This document shows, piece by piece, positions 38,240-46,316 of a stretch of DNA of 64,000 bases (positions within the stretch are counted from its first letter, which is position 1; the number at the start of each line of letters is the position of its first letter). The stretch spans positions 491,501-555,500 of the forward strand of contig NZ_CP031941.1 of the NCBI RefSeq assembly GCF_003443655.1, in the 5' to 3' direction. The position numbers were made by a program, and so were the translations under genes. The DNA comes from Nostoc sphaeroides (lineage in GTDB: Bacteria > Cyanobacteriota > Cyanobacteriia > Cyanobacteriales > Nostocaceae). The notes beneath the pieces are model-generated. The model searched no databases. It was not told the DNA's origin and saw only the letters and a program-made list of their open reading frames with translations.

Positions 38240-40708
38240 ATGTTTGAGCGCTTCACTGAAAAAGCCATTAAGGTAATCATGCTGGCCCAAGAAGAGGCCC
38301 GCCGTTTAGGTCACAACTTTGTTGGAACCGAGCAGATCCTCTTGGGTCTGATTGGCGAAGGCACTGGGGTGGCTGCAAAGGTGCTGAAATCAATGGGCGT
38401 CAATCTCAAAGATGCCCGAATTGAAGTTGAAAAAATTATAGGACGGGGATCAGGCTTTGTTGCCGTGGAAATTCCGTTTACGCCACGGGCAAAGCGAGTT
38501 TTAGAACTCTCCCTAGAAGAAGCACGCCAACTGGGGCATAACTACATTGGCACCGAGCATCTGCTGTTGGGCCTAATCCGCGAAGGGGAAGGCGTCGCAG
38601 CCAGGGTGCTAGAAAACCTCGGCGTGGATCTATCTAAGGTAAGAACCCAAGTTATTCGCATGTTGGGAGAAACTGCCGAAGTTTCACCAGGCGGTTCATC
38701 CGGGCGCACAAAAACCCCGACTCTGGATGAATTTGGTTCAAACCTGACCCAGATGGCAATAGATAATAAGCTCGATCCAGTGGTGGGACGCGCTAAAGAA
38801 ATTGAGCGAGTGATCCAGATATTGGGTCGCCGAACTAAAAATAACCCAGTGCTGATTGGGGAACCAGGGGTTGGCAAAACGGCGATCGCTGAAGGTTTAG
38901 CTTCACGCATTGCCACCAAAGATGTCCCTGACATCCTGGAAGATAAACGCGTCGTCACGCTGGATATTGGTTTGCTCGTAGCAGGAACCAAGTACCGGGG
39001 TGAATTTGAAGAACGCTTGAAAAAAATCATGGATGAAATCCGCTCGGCGGGTAATGTCATTCTCGTGATTGATGAGGTACACACCTTAATTGGTGCAGGG
39101 GCGGCAGAAGGTGCTATTGACGCAGCGAATATCCTCAAGCCAGCTTTGGCCAGAGGTGAGTTGCAGTGTATCGGTGCTACAACCCTAGATGAATACCGGA
39201 AGCACATCGAGCGAGATGCAGCGCTAGAGCGGCGTTTCCAGCCAGTAATGGTTGGTGAACCTACAGTTGATGAAACAATTGAAATTTTATATGGTCTGCG
39301 CGAACGCTACGAGCAACACCATAAACTAAAAATCTCCGACGAAGCATTGGTAGCGGCGGCGAAATTATCAGATCGTTACATTAGCGATCGCTTCCTCCCA
39401 GATAAAGCCATCGACTTAGTTGATGAAGCTGGTTCTAGAGTGCGCTTAATTAACTCCCAACTGCCACCCGCAGCCAAAGAGTTAGACAAAGAACTGCGTC
39501 AGATATTAAAAGAGAAAGATGACGCGGTGCGCTCTCAAGACTTTGACAAAGCTGGAGAATTGCGCGATCGCGAAATGGAAATCAAAGCCGAAATCCGGGC
39601 GATCGCTCAAAGCAAGACCAATGCAACTGGCACAGAAGGTGAAGAACCTGTAGTTACAGAAGAAGACATTGCTCACATTGTCGCTTCCTGGACTGGAGTA
39701 CCGGTGAACAAACTCACCGAATCTGAATCTGAAAAGCTGCTGCACATGGAAGACACCTTGCACCAGCGTTTAATTGGTCAAGATGAAGCTGTGAAAGCAG
39801 TTTCACGGGCAATTCGCCGCGCTCGTGTCGGTTTGAAAAATCCCAATCGACCCATAGCTAGCTTTGTCTTCTCTGGGCCTACTGGTGTAGGTAAAACCGA
39901 GTTGGCGAAATCCTTAGCTGCTTACTTCTTCGGTTCCGAAGAAGCGATGATCCGCTTAGATATGTCCGAATACATGGAGCGTCACACCGTCAGCAAGCTG
40001 ATTGGTTCCCCTCCAGGTTATGTTGGCTATAACGAAGGTGGTCAGCTGACCGAAGCCGTGCGGCGGCGTCCTTACACCGTGGTGTTGTTCGACGAAATCG
40101 AAAAAGCCCACCCCGATGTTTTCAACATGCTGCTGCAAATTTTGGAAGACGGTCGGTTAACTGATGCTAAAGGTCGCACGGTGGACTTCAAGAACACCTT
40201 GCTGATTTTAACTTCCAATATTGGTTCTAAGGTAATTGAAAAAGGCGGTAGCGGTATCGGCTTTGAATTCTCCGAAGATGCCAGCGAGTCAACTTACAAC
40301 CGGATTCGCTCTTTGGTCAACGAAGAACTCAAACAGTACTTCCGTCCAGAGTTCCTCAACCGACTCGATGAAATTATCGTCTTCCGTCAGTTGAACAAGC
40401 CGGAAGTGACCCAAATCGCCGAAATTATGCTCAAGGAAGTATTTGGTCGTCTGACGGAAAAGGGTATCACCTTAGAAGTCACAGACCGCTTCAAGGATCG
40501 TTTGATCCAAGAAGGTTACAGTCCCAGCTACGGCGCAAGGCCATTACGTCGGGCAATTATGCGCCTGTTAGAAGATAGCCTAGCAGAAGAAATTCTGTCT
40601 GGTCGGATTAAAGATGGCGATACAGCCCTTGTTGATGTGGATGAAAATGGCATTGTCCAAGTTAGTTCTCAACAGCGTCGGGAATTGTTACCCCAAGGTG
40701 TTGAGTAA
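38240..40708 (+). CDS. clpC: ClpC, Hsp100 AAA+ unfoldase
   Basis: Unfolds substrates for ClpP-type proteases and is essential in many cyanobacteria. 822 residues: duplicated Clp_N repeats (1-75 and 76-145, each with [20 protein letters not shown]), first AAA+ with GEPGVGKT (about 211), a UVR-like M-domain ([15 protein letters not shown], about 435), second AAA+ with GPTGVGKT (about 550) and the C-terminal D2 small domain. The middle LMEED and ClpP-interacting loop GxGF is probably in GSGIGFEF (about 670). Start ATG at 38240. A terminator follows. Confidence 0.97.
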   Translation: MFERFTEKAIKVIMLAQEEARRLGHNFVGTEQILLGLIGEGTGVAAKVLKSMGVNLKDARIEVEKIIGRGSGFVAVEIPFTPRAKRVLELSLEEARQLGHNYIGTEHLLLGLIREGEGVAARVLENLGVDLSKVRTQVIRMLGETAEVSPGGSSGRTKTPTLDEFGSNLTQMAIDNKLDPVVGRAKEIERVIQILGRRTKNNPVLIGEPGVGKTAIAEGLASRIATKDVPDILEDKRVVTLDIGLLVAGTKYRGEFEERLKKIMDEIRSAGNVILVIDEVHTLIGAGAAEGAIDAANILKPALARGELQCIGATTLDEYRKHIERDAALERRFQPVMVGEPTVDETIEILYGLRERYEQHHKLKISDEALVAAAKLSDRYISDRFLPDKAIDLVDEAGSRVRLINSQLPPAAKELDKELRQILKEKDDAVRSQDFDKAGELRDREMEIKAEIRAIAQSKTNATGTEGEEPVVTEEDIAHIVASWTGVPVNKLTESESEKLLHMEDTLHQRLIGQDEAVKAVSRAIRRARVGLKNPNRPIASFVFSGPTGVGKTELAKSLAAYFFGSEEAMIRLDMSEYMERHTVSKLIGSPPGYVGYNEGGQLTEAVRRRPYTVVLFDEIEKAHPDVFNMLLQILEDGRLTDAKGRTVDFKNTLLILTSNIGSKVIEKGGSGIGFEFSEDASESTYNRIRSLVNEELKQYFRPEFLNRLDEIIVFRQLNKPEVTQIAEIMLKEVFGRLTEKGITLEVTDRFKDRLIQEGYSPSYGARPLRRAIMRLLEDSLAEEILSGRIKDGDTALVDVDENGIVQVSSQQRRELLPQGVE

Positions 40709-40748
40709 GATTTAGGGTTTGGGATTTAAATCTCAAATAGAAAATTAG

Positions 40749-40785
40749 AAAACGGTAGAGTATTTATTGCTCTACCGTTTTTATT
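40749..40785 (+). terminator. Terminator of clpC
   Basis: AAAACGGTAGAG, loop TATTTATTG and CTCTACCGTTTTT form a stem of 11 bp followed by T-rich sequence. A nearly identical hairpin with the same loop occurs at 43858-43886. Confidence 0.9.
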
Positions 40786-40940
40786 TATTTGTAAGATGAA
40801 GTATAAATTTTTTTAGCCTAAAAAATATATTAATTAAAGTTTGTTGCTTTTCTAATGCCAAAAAATGACATTATACAAAAATATCCATATAATTACGAGT
40901 TAGCTTGGAAAGCTATAACTTTATATCCGAGGTAGTAGAC

Positions 40941-41369
40941 ATGAATAGATTCCATCTTGGATTTACAGACCAAGAAATTGTGGATAAATTGAAACTACAA
41001 CTAATGGAGAAGTGGCAAAATAAAAAAATAGAAAGATTTTTATCAACATCGAAAAATCCGCAGACGAATGAATATCTCATTTTAGTTGAAACAGATTCAA
41101 AGGAAGTAGAAAACTTACTTCAAAATTCTGGTGGAAGATTTTTAACAAACGAGGAATATGAAGCTTTAACAGCTTACTCAAAAGGTGATACTGGAACTGA
41201 TATTCACAATATCCAACAGAAGTTGCTGGACAAGAATTTTTATCCCTATCTACCTAGTGGAATTTTTGATGAAGATACAGAACTGGCAGTGAAAGATTTT
41301 CAGCGAACAAATAGACTTCCAGTAACCGGTATTGTGAATGAAGAAACTATGAAAAAATTAAGGGAGTAA
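40941..41369 (+). CDS. Small protein with C-terminal peptidoglycan-binding-like domain
   Basis: 142 residues from the ATG at 40941. I prefer it over the in-frame TTG at 40905, because GAGG precedes it and the family-like part starts at FHLGFTDQEIV. Residues 1-80 are a helix-rich domain of unknown type. Residues about 85-142 (GDTGTDIHNIQQKLLDKNF and YPYLPSGIFDEDTELAVKDF, then NRLPVTGIVNEETMKKL) match the PG_binding_1 fold. There is no signal peptide, so it may be cytoplasmic and bind something other than the wall. It is probably outside the clpC transcript because of the terminator. Confidence 0.7.
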   Translation: MNRFHLGFTDQEIVDKLKLQLMEKWQNKKIERFLSTSKNPQTNEYLILVETDSKEVENLLQNSGGRFLTNEEYEALTAYSKGDTGTDIHNIQQKLLDKNFYPYLPSGIFDEDTELAVKDFQRTNRLPVTGIVNEETMKKLRE

Positions 41370-41431
41370 TCAGTAGCAGATTCGTGTATGTTTTAGGAAA
41401 AACCAAAAAATACCATAGTAATATTGTGTTT

Positions 41432-43096
41432 CTAATATCCTGGCTTTTTTCCTGCACCACAATTAGTACATTTAACCCAACCGTCACTTTTATAATTAAT
41501 TCCGTAATGTTGTAAACTATTCCTACTATCAACAGTTTTAGAGCAATTCCAACAATGATTTATATAAACATTGTAATTATGATTTCTACCGTCTAATCCA
41601 GAAATACCTGAACATTCTATTGGATCAGCATTTGGGCACCAAAAAACTGTTATCTCCTGTGTAGTTGAATACTTACTGTATTCAGGATTGAATGTCATTA
41701 TCTCTCCACAAAATTTACATTTTAATCTCTGAGAATTGTTTTGTACAAAATTAGCCCAAGCTTTAATTTTTCGTATATATTTATCTACATCTAAAGTAAC
41801 TCGTGGAAATTGAATTTGAATACTTTTAGCAACTAAAAAATGTCTAAGGTTCCACTTATAACATTTATTAGTACTACTTTCTTTTTCTAAGCAGCTTGTT
41901 AAATCACCCTTATCAGAGGAGATATTAGCAAGTAACATGGTTATATCATCCAATGAAATGTCATCAAATAACATTGAATCTTCATTTCTAAATAAAGGAA
42001 ATAATTGAGATGTATCGCCATTAACAGTAACTATCAGTTTCAGCAATGATTCATGTAGTTTGAGAAATGAAATTTTAGGATATGCAAAAAGTTTTAGACA
42101 AAAGGAGACAAGAGTAATATCGTTATTATCAGCTTTTTTTGTTAAAATATTTAAATCCAAGTTTTCTTGAACTGCTCTATATAAACTAAATACCTTTGCC
42201 TCTTGTGAAAGTTTTTCCCATATACTAACTGTGTCATACTTAAACTTATCCCATATAATATCTACCTGAACTGTTGGGAGCAAAAAATCAAAAATTATTG
42301 GTTGTGCTTGTAACTCAGAAGGAAGTATGGATACAATATAGTTAAGTTCTGCTGTAGTGGCAGTTTTTAATATATCAACTAGTTTATCCAATTGTGACTT
42401 ACTTAAATTATTATTAGATGCGCTAATAATATACTTTGCTTGAAGTTTTTTGGGTGCTATATCATAAATTTTGGGAATTTTGAGTAGTTGTTGTGGTAAT
42501 TCAGTTACGAGGTTCTCATGATTATTAAGATATTCAAATATTTCATCAACTATGTCTTTGCTTTCAGTTTCCTCCACAATTTGACTAAAGATTTTAATAG
42601 CTTGTTGGGGTTGTAATAACTTCCGAATATCTTTAGAAGCCAGATATATCTCTTCTGGTAAAGATTGGAGAAAAGAATATTTTTGATAAATGCTTAACAA
42701 ATTCAACTTTTTTATACAAAGAGCAGCCAAATCATCTACAGATTGACTTTTATTCTTTATACAATTTTGCAAATATTTACTAAAAATTGGCTGCCAAAAC
42801 ATGACTTGATTGCTTAAAGCACAGGTTTTTATAACATCTAAATCTTCTTCATTCTGTATTAAATCTATATCAAAAGATTGGTAACTTATCTTGCCATTTT
42901 TATTTGTTACTGTCTTAACATAAAAAGAGACAATAGCATCTTGTTTAAGATAATCTTCACTACATTTAATATCACGTTTATTAAAATACAAATCATCAGA
43001 ATTTATGATCTGAGAGATAAAACCGTAATCATTGGGGCGACCTGTTTTTGAGTTCAATCCGCCATACCATTTAACTTTTCCAACTTCTCTATTCAT
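41432..43096 (-). CDS. Orphan protein with cold-shock-like N-terminus and cysteine-rich C-terminus
   Basis: 554 residues; I do not recognise a described family. Residues 1-75 have the layout of a cold-shock domain: GKVKWYGG (compare GxVKWFN), DYGFI and DLYFNKRDI, then a strand FYVKTV. Residues 80-450 are helical with no clear motif. The C-terminus holds four cysteine pairs: C460/C463 (KCKFCGE), C487/C495 (WCPNADPIEC), C515/C518 (CWNC) and C543/C546 (CTNCG), likely two zinc sites. This predicts a nucleic-acid binding protein. It has low GC compared with neighbours such as clpC and sits beside a restriction-modification and toxin-antitoxin island, suggesting horizontal origin. Confidence 0.7.
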   Translation of the reverse strand: MNREVGKVKWYGGLNSKTGRPNDYGFISQIINSDDLYFNKRDIKCSEDYLKQDAIVSFYVKTVTNKNGKISYQSFDIDLIQNEEDLDVIKTCALSNQVMFWQPIFSKYLQNCIKNKSQSVDDLAALCIKKLNLLSIYQKYSFLQSLPEEIYLASKDIRKLLQPQQAIKIFSQIVEETESKDIVDEIFEYLNNHENLVTELPQQLLKIPKIYDIAPKKLQAKYIISASNNNLSKSQLDKLVDILKTATTAELNYIVSILPSELQAQPIIFDFLLPTVQVDIIWDKFKYDTVSIWEKLSQEAKVFSLYRAVQENLDLNILTKKADNNDITLVSFCLKLFAYPKISFLKLHESLLKLIVTVNGDTSQLFPLFRNEDSMLFDDISLDDITMLLANISSDKGDLTSCLEKESSTNKCYKWNLRHFLVAKSIQIQFPRVTLDVDKYIRKIKAWANFVQNNSQRLKCKFCGEIMTFNPEYSKYSTTQEITVFWCPNADPIECSGISGLDGRNHNYNVYINHCWNCSKTVDSRNSLQHYGINYKSDGWVKCTNCGAGKKPGY

Positions 43097-43406
43097 ATTC
43101 TGGTAAACCCTAATTTTAAATGTTTATCCAAATTTAATACAGTTAAAAATAATCAGTTTATGTATAAATACTTGTTTTTTGATTAATTTTGTATTAATAA
43201 AGGATTTTTAATAATTTTAAGTGTGATTACTATATTCTTAAAATAATTAGATACTCGACTCTTTTGTGGTTACTTAGCTGTTACGTCAAGCTAAACCAAT
43301 TACCCTACCCAAATACTTAGAATGTACTATGAAGTATGCGATCGCTTTTCGCATCTGATTTTAGGTATCGTTCACCAGAATGATTTGAGGAGATGACCGT
43401 TATGGA
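43097..43406. other. AT-rich intergenic region upstream of the orphan gene and the island
   Basis: 310 bp, very AT-rich near 43100-43260. It should contain the promoter of the minus-strand gene. Homology with the second copy of the island block begins only at about 43393. No RNA gene is seen. Confidence 0.4.
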
Positions 43407-43541
43407 ATGTTTTTTGATGAACCAATAGGTTATAGAATCAGTCCAGATGGTAGCCGTATTCTACTTTACTATGGGGAGATAAAAATTAATGCAGACGACC
43501 AATACCACGTTATCCACCGCACAAGACCAAGTGAAGAATAA
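43407..43541 (+). CDS. Small ORF overlapping the 89-residue gene, conserved in both copies
   Basis: 44 codons: MFFDEPIGYRISPDG, then SRILLYYGEIKINADDQYHV and IHRTRPSEE. It overlaps the start of the 89-residue ORF by 53 bases in another frame. The second copy (47718-47852) keeps the frame and length with four amino-acid changes. Protein-like composition suggests it could be real or be the 3' remnant of a longer ancestral gene. Family unknown. Confidence 0.35.
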   Translation: MFFDEPIGYRISPDGSRILLYYGEIKINADDQYHVIHRTRPSEE

Positions 43542-43758
43542 CTGGGAATTTACAGAAGTATGGATAGATCCAATGTTATCCCCTCCATATATTCTTTTAT
43601 TGCTTTGCGACACTGAAGATAACTGTCAAGTTTATGATCCGGCGCAGGGTTATAAAGTTGTATTTTCTAGTAATGACTATAATGCAGCCAAGTTATGGTT
43701 ACTAGAAGATGAGTATGAACCAATTGAAGGTAGGCTTTTAGGTGCGGAATTAGTCTGA
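43489..43758 (+). CDS. Hypothetical 89-residue protein, copy A
   Basis: Reads QVKNNWEFTEVWIDP, then LLLLCDTEDNCQVYDPAQGY and VVFSSNDYNAAKLWLLEDEY, ending GRLLGAELV. I do not recognise a family; acidic, single-domain, without membrane segment. A near-identical copy is at 47800-48069. The first 17 codons lie in another frame of the small upstream ORF. Both copies are uninterrupted, which argues for function. Confidence 0.6.
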   Translation: MQTTNTTLSTAQDQVKNNWEFTEVWIDPMLSPPYILLLLCDTEDNCQVYDPAQGYKVVFSSNDYNAAKLWLLEDEYEPIEGRLLGAELV

Positions 43759-43857
43759 ATTACTAGAGAGTTTTTAGAGAATATGATTGATTTAAGTAAT
43801 ACACAAGATTGTTCTTTTGTACAGTTCGTAAGTCCTAAATTTTTAACATATTTTACG

Positions 43858-43886
43858 GTAGAGTATTTATTGCTCTACGTTTTTAT
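43858..43886 (+). terminator. Terminator-like hairpin after the 89-residue gene
   Basis: GTAGAG, loop TATTTATTG and CTCTAC followed by GTTTTTATTT. It is almost the clpC terminator (40749-40785) with the outer stem base pairs partly lost. Confidence 0.7.
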
Positions 43887-43931
43887 TTAATGAGGTTTTT
43901 AGACATCATCAATTACAATTTTCATCTGGAT

Positions 43932-43961
43932 TAATACCAAAAATATTATATATTGGTATTA
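43932..43961. promoter_or_regulatory. Candidate ParD operator
   Basis: TAATACCAA at 43932-43940 is perfectly inverted as TTGGTATTA at 43953-43961, with 12 bases between. The spacing and the position just before the AGGAGG ribosome-binding site (43965-43970) fit autoregulation by the ParD dimer. Confidence 0.6.
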
Positions 43962-43977
43962 TACAGGAGGAAATTGT

Positions 43978-44211
43978 ATGCAAAAAAATACAAGTGTTAC
44001 CTTGGGTGAGCATTTTGAAGCGTTTATCGCCAATCAAGTTGAAAGCGGTCGTTTTGCCAGCGCCAGTGAAGCGATTCGAGCAGGACTGCGCCTTTTAGAA
44101 GAGCGAGAAATAAAACTTGCCGCTTTGCAACGAGCATTGACAGACGGGGAAAATAGCGGATTTGCTGAGTATTCTCTCTCAGGATTGCTTGCAGAACTTG
44201 ACCGTGAATAG
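43978..44211 (+). CDS. parD: ParD-type antitoxin (CC2985-like)
   Basis: 77 residues. The ribbon-helix-helix start is NTSVTLGEHFEAFIANQVES (about 4-23), followed by GRFASASEAIRAGLRLLEERE (about 24-44). The C-terminal portion neutralises the toxin. The strong AGGAGG ribosome-binding site lies 7 bases upstream of the ATG. The ParE gene starts 3 bp after its stop. A palindromic operator candidate is immediately upstream. Confidence 0.92.
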   Translation: MQKNTSVTLGEHFEAFIANQVESGRFASASEAIRAGLRLLEEREIKLAALQRALTDGENSGFAEYSLSGLLAELDRE

Positions 44212-44214
44212 CGC

Positions 44215-44514
44215 ATGTCAGCATTTCGCCTTACTGAATTAGCCACTCAAGACTTGCTATCAATCGGTCGCTACACCCAAAAAACATGGGGAACTGAGCA
44301 GAGAAACCGTTATCTTGCTATCTTGGACGATTGCTTTCATGTCTTGGCACGAGAGCCACACAGAGGACGTACTTGTGATGATATTCGCTCAGGATATCGC
44401 AAGTACCACATCGGACGACATTTGATCTTTTATCAGGAAACTAATGAAACTATCGATATTATTCGTATTTTGCATGATCGTATGGATGTGGAGTCTTATT
44501 TCAACGAAGACTAA
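44215..44514 (+). CDS. parE: ParE-family toxin
   Basis: 99 residues: FRLTELATQDLLSIGRYTQ (about 4-22), WGTEQRNRYL, HRGRTCDDIRSGYRKYHIGRH and LIFYQETNETIDIIRILH give the ParE pattern including the C-terminal DRMDVESYF. It follows parD by 3 bp. ParE toxins of this group usually inhibit gyrase. It is part of the duplicated block but its second copy has been deleted. Confidence 0.92.
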   Translation: MSAFRLTELATQDLLSIGRYTQKTWGTEQRNRYLAILDDCFHVLAREPHRGRTCDDIRSGYRKYHIGRHLIFYQETNETIDIIRILHDRMDVESYFNED

Positions 44515-44580
44515 CCCAAAGACAACCTATTCCTTAACATGAACTGCAAACGCGAAAAAATAACAGCAAGGAGCAAGAAC

Positions 44581-44853
44581 GTGCAAAGCATACTTTTAAG
44601 CAGTGAAGAAGTTGGACGACGAGCGAAAGAATTATATGAAAATAGCATTCGTCAACAAGTGGAACGAGAAGAAAACATCGGTAAAATGGTGATTATCGAT
44701 ATAGAAACAGGTGAATACGCAATTGATAAAACAGGCTTAGAATCGGCACGATATTTACGTAATAAACACCCATTTGCTCGACTTTTTGGTATTCGCATTG
44801 GTTACAAAGTAGCTGTTTCCTTCAGTGGTGACATGGAGCGCGATTATCGGTGA
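44581..44853 (+). CDS. Small protein paired with the aspartyl protease
   Basis: 90 residues from GTG at 44581, chosen over the ATG at 44539 because AAGGAG lies 7 bases upstream. The protein is helical at the start (SSEEVGRRAKELYENSIRQQ), then MVIIDIETGEYAIDKTGLES and ARYLRNKHPFARLFGIRIGY. I know this type only as a recurrent partner of the protease gene. It overlaps that gene by 4 bases (GTGA). A toxin-antitoxin-like or adaptor role is inference. Confidence 0.65.
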   Translation: MQSILLSSEEVGRRAKELYENSIRQQVEREENIGKMVIIDIETGEYAIDKTGLESARYLRNKHPFARLFGIRIGYKVAVSFSGDMERDYR

Positions 44854-45215
44854 TTTCTGGTATTGTCAAGAACGGACGCGCAACAGTTAATATCATATTT
44901 CGACTTACAAATAAACCAGATTTTACTATTGAATTTGTTATCGATACAGGTTTTGCAGAGTTTCTTTCTCTGCCTCCAGCAGCAGTTACTCTACTGGGTT
45001 TCCCTTTCGTGTATGAAATGTATGCAAATTTAGCTGACAATAGTAATGTAATCTTGGCAGTACATCAAGGTAACATTATTTGGAATGGAGAAGAACGGGA
45101 AGTGAATGTACTTGCGACAGGAAAGCGACCTTTACTAGGAACTGCTTTACTTGATGGGTATGAACTTGTCATACAGTTTATCGAGGGCGGTTTAGTAACA
45201 ATTGATGAATTGTAG
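44850..45215 (+). CDS. Retropepsin-like (clan AA) aspartyl protease
   Basis: 121 residues from GTG at 44850, overlapping the upstream gene. The active-site motif is FVIDTGFAEFLSLPP (Asp about 32, DTG), and the second conserved block GTALLDGYELVIQF (about 101) is typical for these single-domain dimeric proteases. A family of cyanobacterial/proteobacterial aspartyl proteases has this length. Part of its duplicate survives as a pseudogene at 48139-48350. Confidence 0.8.
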   Translation: MISGIVKNGRATVNIIFRLTNKPDFTIEFVIDTGFAEFLSLPPAAVTLLGFPFVYEMYANLADNSNVILAVHQGNIIWNGEEREVNVLATGKRPLLGTALLDGYELVIQFIEGGLVTIDEL

Positions 45216-45338
45216 TTGCTTTATTAGCAAAATTTGGAGCATTGTATTAATAGTTAAGATATTGCGATCGCCTTTCGCAGATTATTTCAGGTTTTATTAA
45301 CCTACGCAAGTGTCACAAGTGCCGAATAAGGTCAGTAG

Positions 45339-46316
45339 CTACTCGTCAATTAGCCACCCACGCTCTATACCGTGTTTAATTCCGCCAGTCCAGTCCATTT
45401 TCAGATGCTTCCGCACTTTATGAAATAGATGTTGAACTACAACTGGATTAATTGAATTTTTAACATATTTTTCTTCATACCTAAATTCTCTGTCAGTGTT
45501 TTTCTGCTGACGTAGTACGTAAATTTGGTCAACCTTGTACTTCCGAAGATTGACATCACTGGTCAACTTGATCCACTCCATAAGTACAACATATAAACTA
45601 TTTGGATTTCTTGCCTTTAAGTCCTCTGCCGCTCGTGATGAACCTTCGAGCATAGTTTTATCTAGATATGTCTTACATTCAATAGCAACAACTGGAATAT
45701 CGAAAATGTGCGTTTCGGTATTTCCTGTAACTGTAACTTCAGAGTAGTTTTCCGGTTCCTCTTTAAGAAGTGGCAGTATTTCACCAGGATTTTCATCTTT
45801 CTCTGGTGGGGTTGCTGCTTCAAATGATACTTGAATAGTCGCTCCAATTACAAAGTCATGATCTTTCTTTTCAATACGTGCATACGGTCGCTTAAGCATC
45901 TCAGAGTATTTTGGCGGCACAAAGAAAATATCTTTGAAGGTATGTGATTTGCCTATGAGAGCATTTTCTCCAAAGTCTCTGACTAAATCTTTAAACAGAT
46001 AATAGAGAAATTCCTCCAACACGCTAGAGTGAAGGTTCGATCGAGAATCAAACTTTTCAGCATAATGCTGCTGGTCTAAAAAATCCTTATATTTTGATAG
46101 AAGTTCTACCCTAGTAGCAATAATTGCGTCATCTTGAGCAGTAGGTGTTGATGTCGGGCCAACTAATTCGAGATTAGCAGAACGCCAATTATCATACTCA
46201 GTTCTAATTTCAATGAGATATTTTTTACTATCAACATCTCTGTATTTTGTGCGGTGATTCTCCTTTTGTTCAAGATTAGAGCCGTGAACTAAAGGGTTCC
46301 TATCGCTTTTGGGCAT
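45339..46316 (-). CDS. Bpu10I-family type II restriction endonuclease
   Basis: 325 residues. The PD-(D/E)XK core shows KDHDFVIGATIQ (about 152) and VVAIECKTYLDKTML (ECK about 217), and the general sequence resembles the Bpu10I family. It overlaps the C5 methyltransferase gene by 28 bases (46289-46316), the usual way these pairs are coupled. Recognition may be close to the family's CCTNAGC but I cannot show it. The helical C-terminus ends GIERGWLIDE. Confidence 0.75.
   Translation of the reverse strand: MPKSDRNPLVHGSNLEQKENHRTKYRDVDSKKYLIEIRTEYDNWRSANLELVGPTSTPTAQDDAIIATRVELLSKYKDFLDQQHYAEKFDSRSNLHSSVLEEFLYYLFKDLVRDFGENALIGKSHTFKDIFFVPPKYSEMLKRPYARIEKKDHDFVIGATIQVSFEAATPPEKDENPGEILPLLKEEPENYSEVTVTGNTETHIFDIPVVAIECKTYLDKTMLEGSSRAAEDLKARNPNSLYVVLMEWIKLTSDVNLRKYKVDQIYVLRQQKNTDREFRYEEKYVKNSINPVVVQHLFHKVRKHLKMDWTGGIKHGIERGWLIDE

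Larger units (their letters stand above)
43393..43830 (+). repeat. Duplicated island segment, copy A
   Basis: From ATGACCGTTATGGAATG to about TTTTGTACAGTT this 440-bp segment is nearly identical to 47704-48140. It contains two overlapping reading frames, entered separately. The copies flank the restriction-modification and toxin-antitoxin genes. Confidence 0.85.

Noticed and set aside
44539..44580. Longer start of the protease partner
   Set aside because: AAGGAG is placed for the GTG at 44581 and the extra 14 residues have no coding character.
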